The notes: generated from the letters alone by a model not told the origin. A stretch of DNA of 7,174 nucleotides from an uncultured Bacteroides sp. (GCF_949298305.1 NZ_CASFWU010000118.1:1-7174), one strand, 5' to 3'. Counted from the stretch's first letter, positions 1 to 5,905 are shown. Program-made: numbers and translations.

Positions 1-141
1 CTGTCGTGGAAAGACAACAAGGTGAGCTTCACTTTTCTGATTTTCTGCATCCTGTTCCTTGCCTTCCTGCAAGTGAAAGGTTTTGCCACCTGCATTGTAT
101 GGTACATACTGCTTTCCTGGCTGACAGCAAAGAGAGGCTAA
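1..141 (+). CDS. pssA: C-terminal end of a membrane protein, probably CDP-diacylglycerol-serine O-phosphatidyltransferase (partial)
   Basis: Frame 1 is open from the window edge to a TAA at 139-141, giving 46 residues; the start lies outside the window. The visible part begins LSWKDNKVSF and then holds two hydrophobic stretches (about residues 11-23 and 28-42) broken by a short polar turn, ending in a basic tail (TAKRG). This fits the last two membrane helices of a Bacteroides phosphatidylserine synthase, the inner-membrane enzyme that joins CDP-diacylglycerol and serine in phosphatidylethanolamine synthesis. The catalytic CDP-alcohol phosphotransferase motif would lie upstream and cannot be checked. 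The DUF4834 gene that follows supports the call, since I recall these two being neighbours in Bacteroides; that is memory, not sequence evidence. It could be the tail of another polytopic membrane protein. Confidence 0.55.
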   Translation: MSWKDNKVSFTFLIFCILFLAFLQVKGFATCIVWYILLSWLTAKRG

Positions 142-206
142 ACATTCTGTTTGGCACGGTTGTTGTAGTACCGTTCATAGTAACGAACACATAAAAACAT
201 TATCCT

Positions 207-470
207 ATGTTTCACTTTATCGGATTCATATTCCTCATTATAATAGCCATCCTGCTTATTGGCCTCAGCCTCATTGCATCATTTGTCCGCGGACTTTTCG
301 GATGGGGACGTCGTACGGACAGCCCCCGCTCATCTTTCTATGGTACAAGCAATTCTTCTTCAACCAATGAGAAAGCAACTGCCGAAGAAGGCAGATCGCA
401 TCCGAAACGCAAGAAGATATTCGACAAGGACGAAGGTGAATACGTAGACTTCGAGGAAGTCAAGGAGTAA
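207..470 (+). CDS. DUF4834 family small membrane protein
   Basis: This 87-residue protein has one strong N-terminal hydrophobic segment (about residues 2-27, FHFIGFIFLIIIAILLIGLS onward), then a basic patch (FVRGLFGWGRR), a low-complexity Ser/Thr/Asn linker, a Lys/Arg stretch (HPKRKKIFDK) and an acidic end (DEGEYVDFEEVKE). This layout matches the DUF4834 family of Bacteroidota, whose function is unknown. The single helix is likely an inner-membrane anchor with the charged tail in the cytoplasm by the positive-inside rule. It starts 65 bases after the preceding gene on the same strand and may be co-transcribed with it. The ATG at 207 is preceded by an A/T-rich stretch (ACATAAAAACATTATCCT) and no Shine-Dalgarno sequence, which is normal in this phylum. 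Confidence 0.75.
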   Translation: MFHFIGFIFLIIIAILLIGLSLIASFVRGLFGWGRRTDSPRSSFYGTSNSSSTNEKATAEEGRSHPKRKKIFDKDEGEYVDFEEVKE

Positions 471-479
471 ACCCTCGCC

Positions 480-2044
480 TTAACGGCACATCCAATCACT
501 GATAGTACCCGTCTCTGAGGAGAAGGTCGCACCTATCTGATACAGCTTACGCGGGTCGGCCGAGTATTCGCGTACATACCCTTTTGCCTCAATCTGCCGC
601 AAAGCCTCCGAGGCCGTACCGTCCAGTTTGAACTCGAAGATATAAATGTATTGCCGGGTTTCCACCACACAGTCCACCCGTCCCTGACTTTGCACCTTCT
701 CCACGTAGACGGTATAGACGCTGATAAGCCGCATAATGAGATAGAACGTATATTGGAAGTAGCGTTCCCTTTCCGCCTCGTCTTCCTTGCGGCGCATGGT
801 GTAGGGGATGCTGGCCAGGAAAGATGTGAACAAAGCCCGCAAAGTATCGGTATCGCCGGCCTCCATCGTCTCCACCACATCGTCTATCCATCCGGGAACC
901 GTTCCTTCGGTTTCAGGTACGAAGTTGCCACCATGGTCAGGAACCCGTTCTTCACCTCGTTATTGGGGAAGTCCAGCAGGAAGCGGTTGCTGTTCATCTT
1001 ATAATCCTTGATGGTGAGATAGCCGCTCTGGTAAATCATGGGCAAAGGCATTTCCACGTCGGCCTTATAGTCTATGAATTCCTCGGGATGGTAATACTTC
1101 CCCGTCAGTTCGTTGAGATTCTCGTTGAAGTGGGCAAGCAGGCGGATGAGATAGGTGGGCGTGCCTGAACGGAACCAATAGTTGTCCAGACTACAGCCAT
1201 CCAACGCATTAAGCAGACTGAACGGATTGTATACACCCGTCATCCGCTTGCTGAAATGATAGCCGTCATATTGTGTTCTGAGCCGTTCTTTCATCTCCTC
1301 CACACTGCAACTATATTCCTGCGCCATGCAGGCTATCGGTTCGGCAAAGCATTGCTCCAACTCCTCCTGGGTAATGCCGCACAACGTCTCATAGCGGACA
1401 TCCATACTGATGTCTTTGGGCTGGTTGAAGCCGCTGAACACGCTCACCTGCGAGAACTTCGTCACCCCTGTCAGGAGCACAAACTGAAGATGCTTGTCCG
1501 CCCCCTTAAAAACAGAATAGAAACCCTTCAACACATTGCGGTGCCGGTCTTCCAATGCCTGATTGGCATCAAGCACGTCCAAGATAGGTTTGTCGTATTC
1601 GTCTATGAGCACCACGGCGCGAAGCCCCGTCTGACAATGAGCGGCTTCAAGCACTTTGATGAAGCGGCCTCCCAAATCCATTTCCTCTTTGTCTGGGAAT
1701 AAACCATACCGCCGCTCCCAGTCGGACACGTACCCATTCAGTCGCTGCTCCAACACCCCTTCCTGCGTAAAATTAGAGCCATTAAAATCCACACAAAACA
1801 CCGGATAAGCATTCCATTCCTTCTCCAGCAATTCAATGGCCAGTCCCTTGAACAAATCCTTGCGACCCAAGAAATAGTTCTCCAGTGTGGACACCAGCAG
1901 GCTCTTGCCGAAGCGGCGGGGACGACTCAGGAAATAAATCTTGCCCTCGTGTACAAGATTATAAATCAAATCCGTCTTGTCCACATAGACATAACCATCT
2001 TCAATTAACTGGTCAAAGCTCTGTATTCCGATAGGGTACTTCAT
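480..2044 (-). pseudogene. AAA-ATPase_like / PD-(D/E)XK nuclease-superfamily protein, split by a -1 frameshift
   Basis: Two minus-strand frames together make one protein of the common Bacteroides AAA-ATPase_like (PF09820) plus PDDEXK_9 (PF08011) family. The first part (2044 down to a TAG at 884-886, 386 aa) carries the family start (MKYPIGIQSFDQLI), a Walker A-like loop at residues 40-49 (SRPRRFGKSL) and a Walker B at 144-149 (VVLIDE). The second part (to TAA at 480-482) holds the nuclease-like core: GRVDCVVET, then the (D/E)xK motif EFK in IFEFKLDG, then RQIEAKGY. Adding one base to the CCC run (minus strand of 893-895) joins them as ERFP-GWIDDVVETMEAG and gives about 521 residues, a full-length family member. 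So this is either a recent inactivating one-base deletion, an assembly error, or less likely real -1 frameshifting; no classical slippery heptamer is present. The role of the family is poorly known. The gene runs convergently to DUF4834 with only 9 bases between their stops. Confidence 0.85.
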
Positions 2045-2074
2045 AAGCGCGGCTTTTTAGTTCTTCACCATCTG

Positions 2075-2082
2075 CAAAGATA
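2075..2082 (-). promoter_or_regulatory. Candidate -7 promoter element for the ATPase/nuclease gene
   Basis: The minus strand reads TATCTTTG here, an exact match to the Bacteroides -7 consensus TAnnTTTG. A start about 6 bases downstream would leave a leader of roughly 25 bases before the ATG at 2044. The nearest upstream TTTG (2107-2110) is 24 bases away, longer than the usual spacing, so the -33 element is weak or missing. Confidence 0.45.
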
Positions 2083-2142
2083 GAAGATTAAATGAAGAAT
2101 GAGGAACAAAGCATGAAGTTTTTTGACGACGGCAGACGCGAT

Positions 2143-2577
2143 TCAGCGCCGCTTGGAGGCAAAGAACTCCTTCATCAGCGCCGCACACTCGTCGGCCAGT
2201 ACCCCCTTCGTCACCACGGTCTTGGGATGCAACGCCTGCGGGGCATAGCGGCTGTAGCCACGCTTCTCATCTTCCGCGCCATAGACCAGCCGGCCCAACT
2301 GTGCCCAGGCAATGGCTCCGGCACACATCACGCAAGGCTCCACCGTGACATAAAGGCTGCACTCGTTCAGATACTTCCCGCCCAAGGCCGAAGCCGCCGC
2401 CGTGATAGCCTGCATCTCGGCATGGGCCGTGACGTCCGTCAGTGTCTCGGTCAGGTTATGCCCTCGTGCAATGATGCGGTCCTTGCACACCACCACCGCC
2501 CCCACGGGCACCTCGTCCCGTCCGGCGGCCTTCTGCGCCTCTGCCAGCGCCTGCTTCATGTAGTAGGTATCGTCCAT
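2143..2577 (-). CDS. tadA: tRNA-specific adenosine deaminase TadA
   Basis: TadA deaminates adenosine 34 to inosine in the anticodon wobble position of tRNA-Arg(ACG), in the cytoplasm, as a zinc-dependent dimer. From the ATG at 2577 the protein has 144 residues, the usual length. The zinc and catalytic motifs are complete: H52-A-E54 within TAHAEMQAI, where E54 is the proton shuttle, and P81-C82-V-M-C85 within EPCVMCAGA. The family segment EVPVGAVVV lies near residues 22-30. A six-codon extension to a TTG at 2595 is possible, but the ATG gives the canonical start (MDDTYYMKQAL). The gene lies 18 bases downstream of the small basic protein at 2596-2829 on the same strand, so the two likely share the promoter at 2838-2867. 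The related guanine or cytosine deaminases are less likely given the TadA-type EDEKRGYSRYAPQ region. Confidence 0.93.
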   Translation of the reverse strand: MDDTYYMKQALAEAQKAAGRDEVPVGAVVVCKDRIIARGHNLTETLTDVTAHAEMQAITAAASALGGKYLNECSLYVTVEPCVMCAGAIAWAQLGRLVYGAEDEKRGYSRYAPQALHPKTVVTKGVLADECAALMKEFFASKRR

Positions 2578-2595
2578 AGATGAGTCATCCGTCAA

Positions 2596-2829
2596 CTACC
2601 GCCGCATGTCGTGCTCGCCGAACAGGGTTGGATAGTCGTCCTCCATTTTCTTGTGAATGAACATGAGAACCGTCTCCCGCAACCAGCGCGACTTGTTGGT
2701 TATCTTGTACTTGTCAAGATAACGGTTCACCAGCCGCAGCTCGTCCTCACTCATCAGGCACACCATGCGCTGCCTGCGTTGGGGCTCGCCCGCCGGGGTC
2801 TTGGGACATTTTTTGCTTCTCTTTCTCAT
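2596..2829 (-). CDS. Small basic protein with a possible ribbon-helix-helix core
   Basis: This 77-residue protein has a strongly basic N-terminus (MRKRSKKCPK, then EPQRRQR), followed by a short beta-like stretch (RMVCLMS, about residues 21-27) and two predicted helices (EDELRLVNRYLDKYKI and KSRWLRETVLMFIHKKM). A basic arm, a strand and two helices with N/K-S-R-W between them resemble ribbon-helix-helix DNA-binding proteins and the small accessory proteins of that fold, but I cannot assign a family. It precedes tadA on the same strand by 18 bases, so they probably form an operon. The ATG at 2829 lies about 9 bases after the -7 element, giving an almost leaderless transcript; Met22 or Met26 would be later starts, but either would remove the basic arm. 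Whether it regulates its own promoter is open. Confidence 0.7.
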   Translation of the reverse strand: MRKRSKKCPKTPAGEPQRRQRMVCLMSEDELRLVNRYLDKYKITNKSRWLRETVLMFIHKKMEDDYPTLFGEHDMRR

Positions 2830-2837
2830 ATTTCCTG

Positions 2838-2867
2838 CAAAATTAGTTTTACTTCTGTAAAAACAAA
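2838..2867 (-). promoter_or_regulatory. Bacteroides-type promoter for the small basic protein-tadA operon
   Basis: On the minus strand a TTTG (2864-2867) is followed after 18 bases by TAATTTTG (2838-2845), matching the -33 TTTG and -7 TAnnTTTG elements used by the Bacteroidota primary sigma factor. Transcription would begin around 2831-2833, only a few bases before the ATG at 2829. Confidence 0.6.
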
Positions 2868-2879
2868 GCAGAAAAAGCG

Positions 2880-2887
2880 TAATTTTG
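2880..2887 (+). promoter_or_regulatory. Candidate -7 promoter element for yraN
   Basis: The plus strand also reads TAATTTTG, again an exact TAnnTTTG match, 35 bases from the opposite-strand copy. The -33 region is poor (TCTG at 2854-2857, 22 bases upstream). A start near 2893 would leave a leader of about 90 bases to the ATG at 2984, or about 45 to the ATG at 2939. Confidence 0.45.
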
Positions 2888-2983
2888 TGTCAGGACATCC
2901 ATTTTACGCAGGTTTCGTGCAAAGAGCCTGAAAAAAAGATGCCTGCAAACAAGAGTTACAGAACCCCTAACGGACTGAAGCGT

Positions 2984-3349
2984 ATGGCAAAGCACAACAC
3001 ACTCGGAAAAGCCGGAGAAGACGCCGCGGCCAACTACTTGGAAGCCAACGGATACGTCATCCTCCACCGCAACTGGCGGAAAGACCACCTGGAGCTGGAC
3101 ATCGTAGCGGCCAAAGACTATGAAATCGTCTTTGTGGAGGTCAAGACCCGCAAGAACACCGAATACTGCGAGCCTCAGGATGCCGTGAACCGGCAGAAGA
3201 TCCGCCGCCTGACCCTCGCCGCCGATGCCTACATCAAATCGTTCGGCATCGACTCTCCCGTCCGCTTCGACATCGTCACCGCCGTAGGCGAAGAAGGCGG
3301 CTTCCGCATCGAACACATTGAGGAAGCCTTTTACCCGCCTCTGTTCTGA
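2984..3349 (+). CDS. yraN: YraN family protein (UPF0102), nuclease-like fold
   Basis: From the ATG at 2984 this is a 121-residue protein typical of UPF0102/YraN, a widely conserved family with a PD-(D/E)XK endonuclease-like fold and no settled role. The conserved features are present: GKAGEDAAANYL at residues 8-19, NWR at 30-32, the acidic pair in LELDIV (E37, D39), and FVEVKTR (E52, K54) forming the nuclease-type E-x-K. PVRFDIVTA near the C-terminus is also typical. The frame is open upstream to a TTG at 2885 and includes an ATG at 2939 after a purine-rich AAAAAAAG. I chose 2984 because MAKHNTLGKAGE matches the usual family start; the 15-residue longer form (MPANKSYRTPNG) cannot be ruled out. 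The next gene follows after 34 bases on the same strand, suggesting an operon with it and birA. Confidence 0.88.
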   Translation: MAKHNTLGKAGEDAAANYLEANGYVILHRNWRKDHLELDIVAAKDYEIVFVEVKTRKNTEYCEPQDAVNRQKIRRLTLAADAYIKSFGIDSPVRFDIVTAVGEEGGFRIEHIEEAFYPPLF

Positions 3350-3383
3350 ACCCTCCGGCAACAAGCCCTAAAAATCAAACGTC

Positions 3384-3740
3384 ATGGATATAGAAGCCCT
3401 CCGCGAATACTGCCTCAGCAAGAAAGGCGTCACCGAATGCCTGCCCTTCGACGAATATTCGCTCGTGATGAAGGTCATGGGCAAGATGTTTGCCCTCATC
3501 GACCTGGAAAGCGCCAACAAGGTCAGCCTGAAATGCGACCCCGCCTATGCGCTCGAACTGCGCGAACGCTATGCGGCCATCGAAGGCGCCTACCACTTCA
3601 ACAAGAAACATTGGAACCAGATCCGGCTGGACGGCGACGTGAACGACAGCCTGCTCAAACAGCTGACCGACCACTCCTACGACGAAGTAATCAAGAAATT
3701 CACCCAAAAAATGAGAACAGAATATGAAAGCCTCATCTGA
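3384..3740 (+). CDS. MmcQ/YjbR family protein
   Basis: This 118-residue protein matches the MmcQ/YjbR (DUF419) family, small cytoplasmic proteins with a double-wing fold proposed to bind DNA, function unproven. Visible family features are the helical start (DIEALREYCLSKKGVTECLPF), a compact strand region with MGKMFALIDLE at 32-42 and KVSLKCDP at 46-53, and the signature HFNKKHWNQI around residues 71-79. Length is as expected. It lies 34 bases after yraN, and its last 17 bases overlap the start of birA in another frame, so translation of birA is probably coupled to it. A functional tie to biotin ligation is not implied by anything in the sequence. Confidence 0.87.
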   Translation: MDIEALREYCLSKKGVTECLPFDEYSLVMKVMGKMFALIDLESANKVSLKCDPAYALELRERYAAIEGAYHFNKKHWNQIRLDGDVNDSLLKQLTDHSYDEVIKKFTQKMRTEYESLI

Positions 3741-4497
3741 ACCTTTTGCGTTTCCGCTGATAGCACTGGAGGAAACGGACTCGACCAACCAGTATCTGAT
3801 TCAGCTCTGCAACGAGCAGGGCAATGCCACCCCCGAGTTCACCACCGTCACCGCCCAATTCCAGAGCTCGGGCAAAGGGCAACGCGGCAACAGCTGGGAG
3901 TCGGAACCCGGCAAGAACCTGCTGTTCAGCTTCGTGGCCTACCCCACCTTCCTGCCCGCACGCCGCCAGTTCATCCTTTCGCAGATAGCATCGCTGGCCG
4001 TCAAGGAAGAGTTGAACCGATGGTCCAACGACTTCTTCATCAAGTGGCCGAACGACATCTACTACCGGGAGAAGAAGATAGCCGGCATGTTGATTGAGAA
4101 CGACCTCAACGGGGCGTACATCGGACGGAGCATCTGCGGAATCGGGCTGAACCTCAACCAGGAAACCTTCCTGAGCGACGCGCCCAACCCCATCTCGCTG
4201 AAACAGATAACGGGCAAGGAAGCCGACCGCGACGAAATCCTGGCCAACATCATGAAGCGGCTGCAAATCTACTACAACGGGCTGCGCATGGAGGACTTTG
4301 ACACCTTTGCCGCCGAAGTGTCCGCCCGCTATGCCCGTTCCCTCTTCCGCCGCCGCGGCTACCATCCCTACGAAGATGCCAACGGCCGCTTCCAGGCACG
4401 CCTGCTGCGTGTGGAACAGGACGGTCACTTTGTGCTGGAGGACGAGGACGGCGAGGAACGCAGTTACCTGTTCAAGGAAGTGCAGTACGTGCTTTGA
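3724..4497 (+). CDS. birA: Biotin-[acetyl-CoA-carboxylase] ligase, monofunctional
   Basis: This 257-residue cytoplasmic enzyme activates biotin with ATP to biotinyl-5'-AMP and transfers it to a lysine on biotin carboxyl carrier domains of acetyl-CoA or related carboxylases. The motifs are all present: ETDSTNQYL at residues 17-25, the adenylate-binding loop SSGKGQRGNSW at 48-58, KWPNDIYY at 107-114, the conserved Lys118 with IAGMLIEN to 126, and GIGLNLN at 139-145. The C-terminal SH3-like domain is present (ARLLRVEQDGHFVLEDEDG). There is no N-terminal helix-turn-helix, so it is a class I ligase without the repressor function of E. coli BirA. The ATG at 3724 lies inside the end of the MmcQ/YjbR gene, a 17-base overlap, and gives a start 16 residues before the first motif, as usual. 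Confidence 0.93.
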   Translation: MKASSEPFAFPLIALEETDSTNQYLIQLCNEQGNATPEFTTVTAQFQSSGKGQRGNSWESEPGKNLLFSFVAYPTFLPARRQFILSQIASLAVKEELNRWSNDFFIKWPNDIYYREKKIAGMLIENDLNGAYIGRSICGIGLNLNQETFLSDAPNPISLKQITGKEADRDEILANIMKRLQIYYNGLRMEDFDTFAAEVSARYARSLFRRRGYHPYEDANGRFQARLLRVEQDGHFVLEDEDGEERSYLFKEVQYVL

Positions 4498-4562
4498 GCA
4501 GCCGGCAGCCGCAGACAAGACAGTCTCAGGTCGGAGCTTTCACGGGAGCCTATCAGGACGCA

Positions 4563-4599
4563 AGCCCTGCATCATTCAGTGACAACCAACTGAAGGGCT
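4563..4599. other. Bulged inverted repeat between birA and the converging cassette
   Basis: The non-coding stretch 4498-4635 holds a two-part hairpin: AGCCC (4563-4567) pairs with GGGCT (4595-4599), and inside it TTCAGT (4575-4580) pairs perfectly with ACTGAA (4589-4594), with a 7-base bulge on the left arm and an 8-base loop. It lies 65 bases after the birA stop and 36 bases from the end of the opposing gene, where a terminator for both would be expected. It lacks a following U-run on either strand, so it is not a standard intrinsic terminator and could be chance. Confidence 0.3.
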
Positions 4600-4635
4600 G
4601 TGGATATACCTTTCAGTCCCCCAAATAATCTCCCG

Positions 4636-4833
4636 CTATTGCTCCACCGGAGGCTTGCTGTGGTTTGCACGAGGCGGCGTGGAGGTTTCCGATGGTAAAG
4701 ACAATTTATCATCGTCAACGTTGTACAGACCCTCAGCCCCATTTTCTCCATTAATCCTTTCAAGTTCATCTTGAAAGCGTTCCCAGGCCATCAAATCTTC
4801 ATGCCAACTTTCTAATTCTTCCCAATCGTCCAT
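4636..4833 (-). CDS. Small acidic protein of unknown function
   Basis: A 65-residue reading frame begins 6 bases after the stop of the winged-helix gene and ends with TAG or similar at 4636. The N-terminal half is very acidic and tryptophan-rich, likely helical (MDDWEELESWHEDLMAWERF, then QDELERINGENG). The second half is polar and proline-containing (STPPRANHSKPPVEQ) and looks disordered. I do not recognise a family. The tight spacing behind three other minus-strand genes argues for a real, co-transcribed gene, while its short length and the rise in GC over its last third argue for caution; the tail may be formed by host sequence at the edge of the inserted cassette. A small acidic protein in a defence cassette could be a partner or inhibitor of a DNA-binding neighbour, but that is only a guess. 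Confidence 0.5.
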   Translation of the reverse strand: MDDWEELESWHEDLMAWERFQDELERINGENGAEGLYNVDDDKLSLPSETSTPPRANHSKPPVEQ

Positions 4834-4839
4834 ACATTC

Positions 4840-5154
4840 TTATTCAATAATTTTCCAATAACCATGCTTTCTACCTCCCATACGTTTCAGCAAGCCAAGT
4901 TCTTGAAGTCGGGAAAGATTGTATTTTACACCATCCTCCGTAATGTCAAAAAGGCTCTCGCTTATCTCTTTTCGGGTCGCTTCCGGATGTTCTTTTAGGA
5001 ATGACAGTATTGCTTGTTGTTGTTCCGTTAGGCTTTGCACACCCTTTTGGGTAGTCTTTTGGATAGTCTTTTGGGTAGTCTTTTGGGTAGTATTCGGCTC
5101 GTTTGGGATAGTTGCCCTTTCTGGATACTCAAACCTGAATATCGTCCAAATCAT
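4840..5154 (-). CDS. Short winged-helix protein with TTQK repeats, probably the tail of an AlbA_2-type protein
   Basis: This 104-residue protein has three parts: a short start (MIWTIFRFEYPE), a linker with four TTQK-like repeats at residues 22-37, and a C-terminal winged helix-turn-helix at about 41-104 (LTEQQQAILSFLKEHP, TRKEISESL, GVKYNLSRLQELG, then the wing GGRKHGYWKIIE). In Bacteroidota this repeat-plus-winged-helix layout is known to me as the C-terminus of larger AlbA_2 (Schlafen AAA_4) ATP-binding proteins. IWTIFRFEYPE resembles the last strand of that domain, which is otherwise absent. In this frame only 10 more codons are open upstream before a stop at 5185-5187, so the N-terminal domain is missing. 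The ATG overlaps the upstream stop by one base (TAATG), giving translational coupling. It may act as a small DNA-binding regulator of the cassette or be a decayed remnant; I cannot decide. Confidence 0.7.
   Translation of the reverse strand: MIWTIFRFEYPERATIPNEPNTTQKTTQKTIQKTTQKGVQSLTEQQQAILSFLKEHPEATRKEISESLFDITEDGVKYNLSRLQELGLLKRMGGRKHGYWKIIE
5045..5092 (-). repeat. Four tandem 12-bp repeats encoding TTQK units
   Basis: The plus strand reads four consecutive copies of TTTTGGGTAGTC with few changes (second copy GGATAGTC, fourth copy ending TAGTA). On the minus strand they encode TTQK-TTQK-TIQK-TTQK, the linker before the winged helix. The near-identity at DNA level suggests recent slippage expansion, so copy number may vary between strains without breaking the frame. 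Confidence 0.9.
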
Positions 5155-5894
5155 TAATAGGGGTGGATGATTTTTTCCTTGTCTTCATCAGAAATTATCT
5201 TTGTGGGATTGGTCACTATCTCTGATAACCTTTTGTTTAGCAGCTTCATTACCCTTTCATATTCCAATTGTATTTTACAGAAATTCCTACTCAATCGAAT
5301 CTTTTTATCATTTTCTTTAATAGGAGCAATAAATTCATCTACAACATCGCTTAATAATTTTCCATAATTTTCCCCGTGTGAAGTAACCATCCAATGGTCA
5401 TCTGATATACATTGAAGCCCAATGGCAAAAGTCTGACTATTCAAATCTGCAATATATTTTCTAAGATAACCGAAAATCCAGTCATAATCTACTCTATCAG
5501 TTTCGATGGAAGAAACTAACGCCCTGTGCATAGCTTGAAAAGCATTTCCACAAACGATAAAAGACTGGCCATTATTATATTGAACAAGTGACGAAATTAT
5601 ATCAAAACCTTCTTGCATAACAAATTCTTGTTGATTTAGCTTAATCTCAATTTCTTCATTACGCTTAATAATATCACTGTATTTTTTCTTTTGAATTGCA
5701 ATATCCTTTTTTAATTCTATGGCATTATAAATTTGATAGCCAATAACAAAAGCCGCTGCTAGACTCAACAATGTAACAATTGTCCCGATATAAGTTTCAC
5801 CGGTAATCTCAAAAGGAGTTACTTTTAATAAAGAAAACCCTATAGCAATTGTAATACCAATTGTTAGTATTGCATTAATCATCCATTGTTTCAT
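5154..5894 (-). CDS. Two-TM membrane protein of unknown function with a cytoplasmic domain
   Basis: This 246-residue protein opens with two hydrophobic helices (about residues 6-25, INAILTIGITIAIGFSLL, and 35-57, YIGTIVTLLSLAAAFVIGYQ). A charged helix, probably a short coiled coil, follows to about residue 95 (ELKKDIAIQKKKYSDIIKRN, then EEIEIKLNQQ). The remaining 150 residues are soluble and mixed (for example YNNGQSFIVCGNAFQAMHRA, then DDHWMVTSHGENYGK) and lack any motif I recognise. The second-helix wording (LLSLAAAFVIGYQIYNAI) recurs in many uncharacterised membrane-anchored proteins of Bacteroidota. It starts 11 bases after the restriction-modification gene, and its stop overlaps the start of the winged-helix gene by one base. 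It is as AT-rich as the restriction-modification gene, so the two probably arrived together. A membrane effector or sensor attached to the defence cassette is possible but unproven. Confidence 0.85.
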   Translation of the reverse strand: MKQWMINAILTIGITIAIGFSLLKVTPFEITGETYIGTIVTLLSLAAAFVIGYQIYNAIELKKDIAIQKKKYSDIIKRNEEIEIKLNQQEFVMQEGFDIISSLVQYNNGQSFIVCGNAFQAMHRALVSSIETDRVDYDWIFGYLRKYIADLNSQTFAIGLQCISDDHWMVTSHGENYGKLLSDVVDEFIAPIKENDKKIRLSRNFCKIQLEYERVMKLLNKRLSEIVTNPTKIISDEDKEKIIHPY

Positions 5895-5905
5895 AAGAGT
5901 ACAAT

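Noticed and set aside
172..187. Short inverted repeat upstream of the DUF4834 gene as an operator
   Set aside because: The pairing is only about four bases (GTTC/GAAC) and is likely chance.
6..194. 62-residue plus-strand frame at the left edge
   Set aside because: The overlapping frame 1 (1-141) encodes membrane-helix sequence fitting the next gene's context, whereas this frame has no family features.
884..898. Programmed -1 ribosomal frameshift site in the ATPase gene
   Set aside because: The site (TTC CCG GAT) lacks a classical X XXY YYZ heptamer, and I see no clear downstream pseudoknot, so mutation or sequence error is the simpler reading.
1256..1702. Plus-strand open frame of 148 residues inside the ATPase gene
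   Set aside because: It is opposite the well-conserved ATPase domain and has no start context or motif.
2092..2583. Plus-strand open frame of 163 residues opposite tadA
   Set aside because: TadA has intact catalytic motifs on the other strand; this frame is His/Arg-rich and without a recognisable fold.
2849..3364. A 171-residue open frame antisense to yraN
   Set aside because: It mirrors the YraN frame, crosses the divergent promoter region and shows no domain of its own.
3733..4518. A 261-residue open frame antisense to birA
   Set aside because: birA has every ligase motif, and the antisense product is a Val/Gly/Ala-rich string with no recognisable domain, as expected opposite GC-rich third positions.
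5045..5092. CRISPR-like or regulatory repeat array
   Set aside because: The 12-bp units are directly tandem with no spacers and encode an in-frame protein linker.
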